A stretch of 64,000 nucleotides of DNA, taken from positions 3,286,001-3,350,000 of the forward strand of contig CADCSX010000001.1 of assembly GCA_902805475.1 (NCBI GenBank), in the 5' to 3' direction. The position numbers and the translations under genes were made by a program. This DNA is from Entonaema liquescens. Taxonomy: Eukaryota > Ascomycota > Sordariomycetes > Xylariales > Xylariaceae. Positions within the stretch are counted from its first letter, which is position 1. Each line of letters starts with the position of its first letter. The notes under the pieces are model-generated. The model was not told where the DNA came from. It ran no database searches and saw nothing but the letters and a program-made list of their open reading frames with translations. This document shows, piece after piece, positions 1 to 12,098 of this stretch.

Positions 1-3000
1 CAGGCGGCGGTCACCACCTTGAACTTAATGTTTTTTTTTTTCCTTCTCCCTTTTCGCTTACTCTAATTGATCTGCACTTTTGCACTCTCTCAGATGGACC
101 CCCAATCTACCAGGTTGCCATCAGCCCTGACAGACCTCGGGGCTTATTACTTCATCTACCGAGCTTAACGCCAACTTATTCGGATGATGGATCGACTAAT
201 TTATTTTTCCTTCTGAGTGTAAAGATGGCGCCAGCGCATTATTCGATTATACCACGAGACATATCTAGTCTTGCGCTTCACCCTCTTTTCCATGTCTCTT
301 AGAGAGAGAGAGAGAGCACTAGAAAATAAGAGAAATGAGGCGTTAATCGCGGTTCCTAAACCAAACCCAACTCGGCACTTTAAGATCTAAGAGACTAGTA
401 CCTAACACGACATTAGTGATAATTTCGTCCTTCTTGCTTGGAGTTGGATAGACATGAAGCACTTGTCACCGACTTCGTTCTCAAGTAATGAAGCTTTCCG
501 CTGCTAGGAACTCCACCTCTTTGCTGCTAATCAAGCCTTCCGGCCGCATTCGGCCTCGCAATTTCGAAAGGCCACTAGCTAGGCCTTCCTACTGCACCTC
601 TATCATGCACGTTTAGCATCGGCGCAAATGTCATCGTGTCGATGTCCGCGTTCCCGCGCAACGAAAAAGAAACGAGGCCAGTGTTTGACAAGTACCTGAC
701 TAAATATCGTAGGCAACCCATGATAGGGCGCCCGATCCCACCATAATGCAGAGTGATTCAACCTGACAGAGAGCAAGTTTCGCTCACATGAGGACGCCCT
801 TCGGTTTTGAGCTCACCGGAGATGCTTTTCAGACGCATCATAGCCTAGCTATTCCCGCCTCGTAACTAGACCTTTGCACTTTGCAGGCCAGAGTTACATC
901 ACTTGCAGCTAGGCTCTACTATTTCTGGAGAGTGAGTTCACGATTACTATATGTGCCTACCCGCTTCCTGCGATGTATGAGCAAAAGCCGAAGCCGGATA
1001 GTGGGAGATGATTGGCTCCTGACTAACAATTTGTCGCTCAGATCCTCACAAGGGCCTTCAGCATTATGGATCTAATATACATACATAGTAGCTCGCACAG
1101 TATGGACATATATTCAACCCTCATTTTCAAATTCGAGGCCCAGCAGCTCGGTACCGATGGGAGATGGCAGTTTATGGCGTGATAAGCGGGATAGAAACAT
1201 CTTACGGTTCAACTTAAAGTTGATCTACTGAATTTTTTTTCTCCGTCTTTTTGTCCTAGTCTACTGTTCACGTCTTATCTCGGCGCTCTGCTATGCTCGA
1301 CTAAGAAGCACCGCCGTACCGGATGAACTAGGGCTACCTACATCTGTGTACTTCTCCGGGGATACTTAACGAGAACCTATAACTAATATATTTGCGTATT
1401 TACTTTTATAAAAGAATAAAAAAAGAAAAAAGAAATAGCAAATCACTTTTTGCCTTCTTTTATGTTGAATAGCAAGGTTCGTAATATCATTGGATTGAGT
1501 GTAGTAGTGGTTTTTTTTGGAAATCAACAATGATGTCGCAATAACATTCTCCTTACTACGTAAGGTCACACATTGTCGATTTTCTTAAGATGTGCAATAT
1601 AGGGTCGGCCGGCTGGTTGGTACTACAGGGGATGAGAGGGGGAGTGGGGATTGCATGTGTGCTGGAAATTTGGGGTTTAACTTTACCGGGGTCGCATTAG
1701 TTCCCATATAAGCGAAAATCGCCAAGCTGAGCCAGAAAGCTGGGACTGTAAAGTAGGTACATTCGAACATGGCTACCCAGTTAAGTTCTCCAAAAAGGTG
1801 CAGAAGCGTTACTGCCAAAAGGTCCCCGTCAACCAGTTAGGTCATTCCTACCGCACTATATCCTAAAAGTCTAGGTAACAGGGTACCTAAAGGTAAGCAA
1901 ATCGCAAATCACCTAACACCTAAAGGTTTTCCCTTCTCTCTCTTCCTTTTTTTTTTTTTTTTTTTTCCATCTCGATTAGTTTATTAGTTGTTAGATGTTA
2001 GTTAGAAGGAAAACCAAAACGTCACTCGAAATCCACATCGTTCAATCATCGTGCGTCGAGGTTTTTATTCGCCGCCTTGGAGAATTAAACCACTAATAAC
2101 TCATTATGGCACTACATACGTGGTACGATATGAGGTACGCAAGTCCCCCAGGGAAATGATCACCAACTAGCCCAGATGTCCGGATAACCTTTCTCTTGGA
2201 AGTGGGACAAGTCCCTGATTCCCTTATTCCCTGTAAGTCACCCGCCGATTCATTATCTGGCTTGAGCGCTTGAGCTACGATACAGCAGCAAACCTGCTAT
2301 GTAGCAACCTAGAACGAAGATGTCAGACGAATATGTTCGGGCAAATCGGCGCTTCTCCTTCGGATCAGAAAGATAGGAGCATGTCGCCTCCAACGAGATC
2401 GTCGTATATACAGTATGTGAGAGGTAGCCTTACCTGTACGAATGCTACCTACAGATGATAGATACAGCGCGCGGGATTGCGCTAGACCCCCCTGGTTGAT
2501 GCAGCTGTACCTTCGGCGCAAAACTCCGCCCGAAATCTCAACATCGCCGACTTACCTTTCCGGCAGCGAGGCTCTGGTCGGACGTTCCAGTTAGATGCTC
2601 CCTAAACGCAATGCATTTTTCAAGAGAAGCGTCATTTCTGCTGACTCAGTCACCCTAGAGTATCCGTCATCCTACCCGATATCACATAGGTCCGTCAGCA
2701 CTGTGTCTACTCTCCAATCAACGCCTGGACCCCATCCACCCTCATGTGGTATCAAGCTTGGTAGGCTTGGCCAGCAGCATTATGGTGCAGACGCCTTACA
2801 TTATGGCTTGCAACCTTTCTAATCATTCTTATCTATTCTTCCATCGATTATACGTATGAATGAGCACCAAATTCGGTGCTTTTGCTATCCGGCAAGCTGC
2901 CGGCATAATACTTGTTGTGCTACGAAACCGTTACCCAATCCTGGCGAGTTCCGGCAACCTAAGGCTCTTCCCGTATTTGTGCAATGTACAAAATTCTAAC

Positions 3001-6000
3001 CACCAAAATAAATCTTCAGCTTGAACTGTGATTGGACAAGCTAGATATCTTGGCATTTTAGTAAATGATAATTGGGTATCGTACGGCTCCGTTACGGTGG
3101 AACCTCAGCGATTGGAGAAGAGGATCCCCCATCAGCTCTCTTAGGGGGCAGGACGGCGCACTCGGCTAATTTCCTAGGTCTTGTCTCCCCTGCGCCGCGC
3201 ATCAGCCATACGAAGCAGGACTCCATTCCCTACTCCAGCTCGCAGCTAATCCCTACTATGGGCGTATCATAGGTAACAGGTAAGTGTGGTAACCGGAGCT
3301 TAGAACTCAAAACTATCCTAGATATACACGGAGGTTACAGGATGCTACGCTACGCATCGCGTGTCGAGCACGTTGATGCTAGGGGACCCTTTCCCCGGTT
3401 CTCCTGACCTGTTACCTTAGTGGATTTATCATCATCACTTCAGCAAAAAAGGGTCTGGCCAGCTCTAAAGTTTGGCGGCGTCGCGGCGTCGCGGCGGCAG
3501 TCGTTCTTCCCATAAGGTAGACCAGGCCAGTGTTTCGCCAATTTGCCGCGAGCTCCCGTGGACTTTGGACGGCCGAATCAATTTCGAGGCCGCCGTCCTT
3601 CTGTTACCTTCAAGAACAAAGAGACCTTGTCCAAGACACAGAAAACTGGCACTACGCGATGAGCAAGCAGAACATCTGGTTACCTTCCAACCCTGTTTCC
3701 ATCAGGTGTGACCGCAGGCGCCATCTTGGCTTCTCGAACAATGTGACGTGGGCTGTATGTCTCCTCGAAGACTTTGCATACAGAATTCACCTAGACCTTG
3801 ATATTTCCAATGTCCCCCAACTCGGCGGTGCGAACCATCTTCAGTTTTGGCGCCGACCACCCCTCTCTTGTCCCTACGCCCAGTACCGACGCTGCCGTCT
3901 GCGAAGAAAAGGAGAACTCCGTAGGTGGCAACGGATTTCGTATTCGTTTTAAGGTGTGCATCCGTAACTTTAGTAGAGATGCGAGCAACGGTGGTCTAAA
4001 GGACGTATTAATCTTTGTGGCTTGCTCGCCGCTCCCTCTCCTAGAATCCAGACCTTCGCTTAAGAGCACATCTACCGGTTATGGCTGACGATGCGTTCCG
4101 GTACAGCGGCACCGCCGCAACTAATTATTATCATTAGTTAGGCATGTCCAATCGCCCCTAGCGGCCCGGAAGACGATACCTAGTAGCGATCCAGTAAGTG
4201 GTAGTGTGGAGGATCACTGGCGCTTCTGCACGCAACGCAAATACGTACTCTGTGATTATCTACAGGGGTCATTGGGGTCACAGCGGTATTACGATCCATA
4301 TCCTGGCCCCGGCGGCCACGTGGAATCTCACTTTTTGATGACAAGAGATCCCCTGGAACTCGAGCGGAATGGCTTGCGTCAAAGCGAAGTACCTCTAAGT
4401 ACCCGACTAGGGCAAGAAGCTGGGAAATCTCCAGGCTCATTTTACTTATCCCACTATCACGGCCGTAAGCCAAGGCTCTTGCAGACGCTTCATTACAACC
4501 TTTCACCACCCCGAATCATTATGAAAGGCTGTGCAATGCGATGCGATATGACTAACCCATCATCTTTCAAAGGGACCATAATAGGACATATTGTTCTCCC
4601 AATCCTATTGATATAGTAACGTGGGGGGGCTATAAGCAGCATACACTTATCTTAGCTGTGCAGCGCCGTCCCGTTCCGAAGGATGTGATAGTATTTGAGC
4701 TGAGATCACGCATGTCGAGAAATTACCAAACCACCATCACCACTCAATATCGTAGCTCAGCTCCGCTTTAGCCGCCTACATGAGAAGCGTGGGGTTTCTT
4801 ACCTGACAGATCAGAGCACGATGCCGCAGCAACCGTAGACTCTTGTTGTGATCAACTCCAAGTGTTGCCAAATTATGGTACGCGCCGATCTCTCATTGCG
4901 ACCGCATCTACGCAACCGTTATACTCTAGCGGTGTGCGGGTGCATACGTATGTAAGTAGAGCTGGAATACCTAACTTACCTACCTAACGTACTCGCCGTA
5001 CATGAAAAAAAAAAAAAAAAAGTTAGAAAAAGGTTGGAATGACGAATCGGCCATCAACCAGTCCGACAACGGGAACTAGTGAGCTGCTTTAGTTGTTTCA
5101 GGAGACGGTCCAGCTTCTGGCCGTTTATCATGACGACCAACTCCCTCCCTCTCTCCCCCCCTAAGGGCCCAACGACACCTTGCCCGATTTACGGGAAGCG
5201 CAACGCTTACGACTTCTGAAGCTGGTAAGTTTGAAATGAAGCGGCGTCAAAGCCTTACGATAACTTAGACGCCAACTACTGGCGCCAGTTCGATGAGATA
5301 TCATTTCGTGTAAGTCCCCTCTCAGCAGGTCCACTTCAGAAGATACTGTTACTATGTACACCCGATCAGCATTCTCTTCCCCAGCCCCCTTCTCACTAAT
5401 GCAAAATCTTGCATCTTCATTTACTGCTTTTTATTAAAATTATTTTTTCTTAACTCAAGTGCTTTTATTAGCATCTCGTTCCTGCAGTAGGGGAAATGGT
5501 TTTGTGTTACAGCCGGCGGCTTAAGCTTTTACAGAGGAAAAGGACATCCTTGTCCATTAGGGGGTAGTTTACTTCTTTGTATTGCAACGTCGTGGAAAGG
5601 ATATCCTATCTTTAACCATGACGACTTATCATTTTTCAGCAACTACCCTACCCCCTGGAAGAAACCGTGCGCCAACCATTCCTCTTCCGCGAAAGCTTGG
5701 CTATCGTTTTGTACAACTGAAAAGCGGAAGTTCCCTTTGTTGCCTTTGGTGATCGCCAAGTTGAGAATACGTTCGGAATTAGGCCGCTATTCTACGTTTC
5801 CATGTTGTAGAGATGACGGTGAAGGCGGCCAATTACCAGCGACGTTATCTAACCCATAAGGTCTTTCTACTTCACCACCGCCCCCGCCCGCCTTGACTTA
5901 AGAGCCGATCTTTGCCTCGCGGTCTAGATCATGCATAGGTCGCGCATTCGCCAGCTACTACGTCGGGCTTCCGCCAACTGCCATGGTTACTCAGGTCGGC

Positions 6001-6660
6001 GACCAGGCAATTTGACAACTGCGAAGATCCTTTCTTGGCAGCTTCATCTCTTGGCAGTCTGCAGCCGGCGACGCTGTGCTCACACAGCCCCAAGGAAAAT
6101 GCTGCATGTCTTGGAGATCGTTCATCCGACCAACACCTGCGAGAACCCGAGGTTCTTCGAAAGTCTCGTATGTGGCATAGGGTATGTCATCGAAACGGGT
6201 CCTTGCAGTCATTTCTCCCATTAAGGCTATCGCAAAATATAGTTGTATGGTAAATTTGCTGCTGTCCACCTCGTAGGCCTCGTTACTCATAGATAACCGG
6301 ACCGGCATACTGTTTAACGGCGCGCAAAGTTTAGCCCATATCCATGGCCATGGGATCGTGCCCCTTTACACGAAGGCTCGTGATCCCGCGGCGTACAAAT
6401 TGTGTTTCTTTAGAACCGCGTAATTATCATCCCGACTCATAAGTAACCGAGACCTATGGTAAGCCACGATTGCCACATTCAGCTCTCACGGTATCGATAG
6501 GTATATCTCTCGCAGGCGAGAAGCCTTTAAGCAGGTACGCGTATGGTTTCGGGTCACAACAAGGCCTGAGAGTGTAACAAAGCTCGGCGGAACGGACGTA
6601 AGGGAGGTTCCGCCTGTCGGGTTTTGCCATTCTTTGCATAGCTAGGAGATATCCAGTCCG
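1..6660. other. Long spacer without recognisable genes
   Basis: No open frame here shows a motif I recognise, and the open stretches (for example 3530-3952 plus, 4180-4509 minus, 5991-6308 minus) are short and overlap on opposite strands. Simple repeats are visible: an AG run at 301-316, a T tract at about 1947-1966 and an A tract at 5005-5021. Decayed genes could be hidden, but none can be named by eye. Confidence 0.5.
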
Positions 6661-6664
6661 TTAC

Positions 6665-7383
6665 GTGGCAAACCAGTCCCACTGGGCCCTCGCTGCTGGG
6701 CCTCCGCCTCCCCCAACGGCGGACGCCATGGGCGACCCTCCCATCGAAGCGGGTGGAGGACTCAACTCCAATATGACCGCGCTGAACACTCTGCGACCTG
6801 GGTATTTCTTTTATCGGAGTGATCGACAGTACCTAGACGGCCCGAGTCGGCATTTAGAAGCCAATATACCAAGAAGGGTATCGTTCAATGGCGCCTTCGA
6901 GACTGCTTTTCTGCAAGTGCTTTCTTAGTGGCAGACCTAGGTGCGTATGTTCTGTATGAATGTGCGAGGGAGATGGACAGTACATCCCGCAGCGATTCCG
7001 TCATCGCAATCTTTCTCCCCACAAACCCGTCCCGTGATCGTGACCCCTGTGCAAGATCGATGTCTAACAGCAGCACAACCGGCAGAGGAGTCTAATGAGG
7101 TGCGCTACTTAGATGTAGACGAAGATCGGTCACACTGGTTCTACGGGGTATGTCTCGCATCGTTTCCGAGTTGTGACGGGTATATGCTCGTCATTGACTC
7201 TTTTTTTTTTCTTTCCGTGGGAGAACACGGTTAGGGAATGCGAGATGCGCCCAACGACATCACAGTCCCAACCCCAGAAAAGGATGTATTCTTTTCTCCG
7301 CCACGATCATTTCGCATCGTTCGTATCGTAGACATACGTGTTGTGCAGTGCAGCCTCATTTTCCGTTTCAACAAGCCCTGATA
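6665..7383 (+). CDS. Possible hypothetical gene, structure unresolved
   Basis: I do not recognise this. Three open segments have protein-like composition and could be exons. The first is 6665-6928, with a proline-rich start, a second in-frame Met at 6729 and the segment LNTLRPGYFFYRSDRQYLDG. The second is 6941 to about 7147, ending in SHWFYG immediately before a GTATGT donor-like site. The third begins after a CAG acceptor-like site near 7278 and reaches a stop near 7383. The first two segments are not in one frame and no convincing intron joins them. It may be a decayed gene or chance open reading. No function can be suggested. Confidence 0.2.
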
Positions 7384-7389
7384 GGTACG

Positions 7390-8047
7390 GGCAAGGTACA
7401 GTGGGCAGCTCGAGCGGGGAGTGGGTAGAGGGACCTGCGAAGTTCCGATAGTTCTGGTGATCGTCATTAATGCGTTCACGACGCCAAGACCGGGGGGTAG
7501 ATGCGTCTTAGGCGCGTTTTTCTTTTCATATCACTTGTTATCTCACTATCTTCTAGCCCTGCAGTTACTAGCTCTCACGTTTTTCTTTTTTTCCCGTCTC
7601 CTTGGGAGTGACGTGACCCCGGCAAATTAAATACAGAGACACGAAAATTGGCTGCCAGCCAGTCAAGAAGCCGGATTAAGTCTGTTTATATAAACAGACC
7701 CGTCAAGTCTATTATAATCTCGGCCAAATAAGGATCTCTATATTCTATCGTAGTCGACCCGTACCTTTTCTTCCCGTGGAGGCTCCCTCCGGAAGTCAGC
7801 CGGCCCGCTTTATGAAGCCCGATATCCCAGTCTATATGCCGAACAAGAGGGCTATATGTGACGAATAGAGAATGCCAAGCTCGTGTCCATGAAGTAAGGA
7901 AATGGTGCCCCATCGATGTAATTGAAATGTCTTGGCACGCTGTGACCTCGAAAGTCCGCCTCGTCGCCCAGGTTACTGTTACTACCGCTGCTAAGACTCT
8001 GGAAATTGCGGCGTGGTAATGTCTTTGAATTATCGATTCTTCATCTC
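7390..8047. other. Spacer downstream of the GPP1-like gene
   Basis: No gene is supported. The minus-strand open frame at 7686-8165 runs into the 3' end of the phosphatase gene in a different frame and looks like a shadow. The stretch probably holds the 3' UTR of the minus-strand phosphatase gene. Confidence 0.45.
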
Positions 8048-9059
8048 TCAGTTCCCATTCGAAACAGATGCGGGAGCAGCCAGAGCATCTGAAATCTGCA
8101 GCGTTACGGAGCCGTCTTTCTCGCTTCGGACCATTTTCACGGACTGTAGATCTCGGACGATCCAATCGGGCTCGGCAGCAAGCACCTGTTCGGCCGTATG
8201 GCTCGTGACTAGGCCCAGGACCTTACATCCTGCAGCCTTACCAGACCTGATACCGGCTGGGCTATCCTCTAAGACGAGGATGTCAGGACTGTCATCAGAG
8301 CTGAGCCCAAGCTTCTCCCGGCCCAGATCATAGCATGCCGGATCGGGTTTCCCGTTGGCGACGGACTCCGCGGTGACCAAGTGCGTTGGGTGTGGTAATT
8401 TCAACACGTCGAGCCAGCCCGTAACCAGCGGCACGGTGCCCGAAGTCACGATAGCCCAGCGTGCAGACGCCGCTATCAAGGCGTCGAGGAGAGCTCTCGC
8501 ACCTGGGATCTCAACGGCGTCTGCGCCGTGCAGTTTCGGGAGTAAGCCCTCCATGTGTCTCACATCTAGCCCTCAAAGTTAGTTTATAAACTCGGGGGAT
8601 AGGCATAGGCGCTGTCGCGGAGTAAAACAAATTCTGAGGGGGAGTTGAGAAATAAGGCCGCAAGGGGCAATACGCAAGGAGATCAGGGAATGGAGAAAAA
8701 GGGGGGAGGGAAGGGGGGCGTTTCAACCACCGCGACGCCTTCGAAACTCAAATATATGCGTAGCGTCGACTCACATTCCCAGTTGGCCTTTTCCGGACTG
8801 AGCACCTTGAGCATGTCTATGCTTCGTCGACCGTGAGACGTCTGCAGGATAACCTCCGGGTCTACACCGATCTCATTTCCAACCCTACCCCCTGACTTAG
8901 GACCGGTTCTCAAAAATTGCGGGTTTTTTGGGGGGCGCGGGAGGGAACTTACGTGTGCCAGTGTTTGACGACTGCGGCTGTTGAGTCGATGATGGTGCCG
9001 TCCATGTCGAAGAGAAGTCCCTTGAAAGAGACCTCGAACGGGGGTGTTGAGTAGTCCAT
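8048..9059 (-). CDS. HAD-superfamily sugar/glycerol phosphatase, GPP1/DOG-like
   Basis: Predicted to be a cytosolic Mg-dependent phosphatase that removes phosphate from glycerol-3-phosphate or a related sugar phosphate, the last step of glycerol synthesis in yeast Gpp1/Gpp2. Three exons fit: 9059-8953, 8884-8775 and 8565-8048, joined by GT-AG introns. They give an uninterrupted 244-residue protein, close to the roughly 250 residues of yeast Gpp1. Motif I is FDMDGTIIDST at residues 17-27, with nucleophile D18 and acid D20. The cap carries HGRRSID, motif II is IVTSGT, and the last exon has the VLEDSPAGIRSG motif. Exon 2 to 3 joining restores the family segment NWEYVRHMEGLLPKLHGADA. It is divergent from the NUG1-like gene with 529 bp between start codons. 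It could equally be a 2-deoxyglucose-6-phosphate phosphatase; substrate specificity cannot be told from the sequence. Confidence 0.9.
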
Positions 9060-9588
9060 TATAAGTGTATACCGCTTGCGCTCTTTTGTGTGTGCTGTAT
9101 TAAGTGTCTATTTTAAAATGAGATGAGATGAATAAATTAGAATTGAAGTGGTTGTAAATGATATAAATATAAAGGATTGTTGTCGCCAGTTACAAGAGTA
9201 TGCGTTTCTATGTCAGGTGTGAAATCGGAATTCCGTCGGTGAAGCAAGTTCGTAAGCCAAAGTCGGATCGGGATGAGCGGAGCCAAGTTAGGAAACTCCG
9301 CCCTCGCAAGTTCCATACTTTTATTTCAGTCAGGCGGAATTGAAGTCATCGTGAAGCTTAAACGCCGCTAGCAACACTTAGTTTTTAAGGGACCTTTCAA
9401 TGGACGTATTTTCTTATCAGTAAGCGGGGCCGACCAATCGGCGGGTCTGGTGGGGGGCTGTCTTATCCCGGGCGGTCGTCGGCGGCAGAACCTTATCGCA
9501 TTTTTTCAACACCAAATTTCTAAACTTTTTTGGCTGATAAACCTCGAAGGACATCTCATATTCAATTGCAAGGCACAGCAAGTTAAAA
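9060..9588. promoter_or_regulatory. Shared divergent promoter region
   Basis: This 529-bp spacer separates the start codons of the GPP1-like gene (minus) and the NUG1-like gene (plus), so it should contain both promoters and 5' UTRs. It has an AGATGAGATGA stretch near 9119 close to the phosphatase start and a TTTTTTCAAC run near 9500. No site can be assigned to a named factor with confidence. Confidence 0.55.
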
Positions 9589-11349
9589 ATGGCCAATCAT
9601 ATTACGAAACCAAAGAGTACGTATAGTTGAATCACGAATTATAATTATTTATGAATTGTGCATTAACTAACTAATTTTGTAGAAGCAAAGTCTAAGCGGA
9701 CTCCCGTTCGTCTACGGCACAAGATCGAGAAGGCGTCGGCGGCAAAGCAGCGCAAAGCTAAGAAAGAAGCCAAGAAAAACCCTCAATGGAAGTCCAAGCT
9801 GAAGAAGGACCCGGGTATTCCCAACCTGTTTCCCTACAAGGAGAAGATTCTACATGAGATCGAGGAGGGTCGAAGAAGGAAACAGGAAGAGCAGCAACGG
9901 CGGAGGGACTTAGCCAAGGCCGCGAAGACTGGTTCTACGAATGAGGCTGAGAACGAGAAAGATGCTATGGAAGGTGCCGAGGATGAGGACTTCGATGGCT
10001 TTGGAGAGGACCATGATGATGCCATGGACGAGGACGATGTGGACGACTCGTCGAATCCCATGGCGGCGCTTCTTGCGAGCGCAAGAGCTGCCGCCGAGAA
10101 GTATGATCGCGAACTTCAAAGCGGAGACGATATGGACGAGGACGAGTCGTCGGATGATGACGACTTAGAAGACGGAAGCGCTGAGCTGCGTGCCCAAGCT
10201 TCGTCGCGAAAAGCTCACGACAAGGTCTTCAAGCAAGTCGTAGACCAGGCAGATGTTGTCCTCTACGTTCTAGATGCTAGAGATCCCGAAGGAACGAGGT
10301 CGAGAGAAGTTGAGCGCATGGTGATGGCATCAGCTAGCGGTGGCAAGCGGTTAATTCTTATCCTCAACAAGATCGACCTAGTCCCGCCGCACGTCCTTAA
10401 GGACTGGCTTACATACCTACGGAGATATTTCCCTACCATTCCCCTCCGCGCTTCCGGCTCCGCGCCCAATGCGCATACTTTCAACCACCGGGACCTCACC
10501 GTCCAGAGCACTTCATCCACGCTCTTCAAGTCCCTGAAATCCTTCGCCGCGACGAAGCAGCTCAAGCGCGCCGTCTCCGTCGGCGTCATCGGGTACCCCA
10601 ACGTCGGCAAGTCCTCCGTCATCAACGCGCTCCTATCGCGTCTCGGCGGCAGCCGCAGCGCAGCCGCGTGTCCCGCGGGCGCCGAAGCAGGCGTAACAAC
10701 GAGCATCCGCGCGGTCAAAATCGACAGCAAACTAACGCTCCTCGACTCCCCCGGAATCGTGTTCCCCTCCGCAGCACACACCAGCGAAAAAGCGTCTTCT
10801 TCTTCTTCTTCTTCTTCCTCCTCCTCCTCGTCCAAGAAAAGCGCCGTGGAAGCCCACGCCCACCTAGTCCTGCTGAACGCCATCCCGCCCAAGCAGATCG
10901 ACGACCCGATCCCCGCCGTCGCGCTCCTGCTCAAGAGGCTCGCGGCGGCGCCGGAGCTCCTCCAGAAGCTCATGGACGTGTACGACATCCCGCCGCTGAT
11001 GACAGGCGTGGACGGCGACGCCACCACGGACTTCCTCGTCCAGGTCGCGCGGAGGCGCGGGCGGCTGGGCCGCGGCGGGGTCCCGAATCTAGCCGCCGCC
11101 GCTATGACGGTCGTCACGGACTGGCGCGACGGCCGCATCCAGGGTTGGGTCGATGCCCCCGTGTTGCGGGGCGCGAGGCGGGTTGGGGGGGGGGGGAAGG
11201 CGGCGGAGGAGGGGGGGGGGGGGGGGGGAGGGGCAGGGGTGAGGCCGGATCAGAAGGAGATTGTGACGGAGTGGGCGAAGGAGTTTAAGTTGGAGGGGTT
11301 GTGGGGGATGATGAGGCGGGAGATAAAATGGAGCAGTGAGAGAGGGTAG
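9589..11349 (+). CDS. NUG1: Nuclear GTP-binding protein NUG1/GNL3 (nucleostemin family)
   Basis: A nucleolar/nuclear circularly permuted GTPase needed for 60S ribosomal subunit assembly and export. Exon 1 is only 28 nt (9589-9616), followed by a GTACGT donor; exon 2 is 9683-11349; together 564 residues (yeast Nug1 is about 520). The N-terminus is Lys/Arg-rich, as in the Grn1-type domain. The G motifs are in permuted order: YVLDARDP near residue 204, G4 NKID near 238, G1 GYPNVGKSS near 313, G3 DSPG near 364. An acidic Asp/Glu-rich segment precedes the GTPase. Two low-complexity tracts interrupt the family pattern: a Ser run at about residues 381-393 (10796-10833) and a Gly-rich segment encoded by long G runs (about 11185-11232). 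These are probably repeat expansions in loop regions. The splice choice is supported because the alternative donor at 9621 would hit a stop. Confidence 0.92.
11185..11232 (+). repeat. Coding poly-G tracts in NUG1-like gene
   Basis: Two runs of more than ten consecutive G, separated by AAGGCGGCGGAGGA, sit in frame and encode a Gly-rich stretch near the C-terminus. Such runs are prone to length errors in sequencing, but the frame remains open to the conserved C-terminal segment KLEGLWGMMRREIKW. Confidence 0.8.
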
Positions 11350-11939
11350 GGGAGTAATGTTCTGAGAAAGGGGGAGAGGAATATGGGTATATGGTGAGGA
11401 AGACAAGACAAATTAGGGTTGAGGAAGACGAAGATGAAGACGCGCTGTGACTTTATTTTACCTGGCTTTGGCTCAGGGCAGGAGTTAGGGACTGGGAGAA
11501 CAGGCTCTGTTTAAGATGTTACTTTTATGGTCTTGATATTGATTGATTGATTGGTAGATACGAGACTAACTAGTGTGAAGTGCAGTGGAGTGAAGTAGAG
11601 TGAATATACCAAGTCTTGCGCATATTTAGCATCGGTCTTCAGATTTGTGTAGTTCAAATAGGGGGTTTACGTAAACTTTGGAGGTCCGAGATCATAGGAG
11701 AGTGGTTATGTGATTACATCAGCAGCGACTGTCCTATGTCTAATATGTTGCTATCACTATTGGGTGAAGTAAGTTGAGGTTGGTAAGGTAAGGTCCTTGG
11801 GTTAGTGATGTAGTAGGTGCTTATATCTCATTATGGAATGTAACTTTATTATGACTACCTATCTTGGCAGTTATAGAATTTGCTTATTACCAACACGCAC
11901 TATAGATACCTATGTCCCCAAACGCCAGTATGCCACATA
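11350..11939. other. Convergent spacer between NUG1-like and NLR genes
   Basis: No coding feature is seen. It should hold the 3' UTRs of two convergently transcribed genes. It is relatively AT-rich with short TGATTGATTGATTGG and GTGAAGTGAAGT-like runs. Confidence 0.5.
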
Positions 11940-12057
11940 GAAAACCCAGTATAAGGAAATATCCAACCCGCATCTCGAAGTGAGATTCCAGTCGAAAACC
12001 CAGTATAAGGAAATATCCAACTCGCATCTCGAAGTGAGATTCCAGTCGAAAACCCAG
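11940..12057. repeat. Direct tandem repeat, 54-bp unit, just past the NLR stop codon
   Basis: Two copies of a 54-bp unit (11940-11993 and 11994-12047) differ at one position (C/T within CCAACYCGCATC). They are followed by a 10-nt partial third copy (12048-12057). The array ends about 42 bp downstream of the NLR stop codon on the minus strand, so it probably lies in the 3' UTR. It is unrelated to the TPR repeats. Confidence 0.9.
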
Positions 12058-12098
12058 CGGCTTTTCAAAACGAATAACGACAAAGGGAAATGCACTGC

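Noticed and set aside
7686..8165. 159-codon minus-strand ORF
   Set aside because: Its 5' part overlaps the phosphatase 3' end in another frame and it has no recognisable domain.
10263..11138. 291-codon minus-strand ORF
   Set aside because: It lies entirely antisense to the GTPase domain of the NUG1-like gene and is low-complexity where the Ser run is read in reverse; a shadow.
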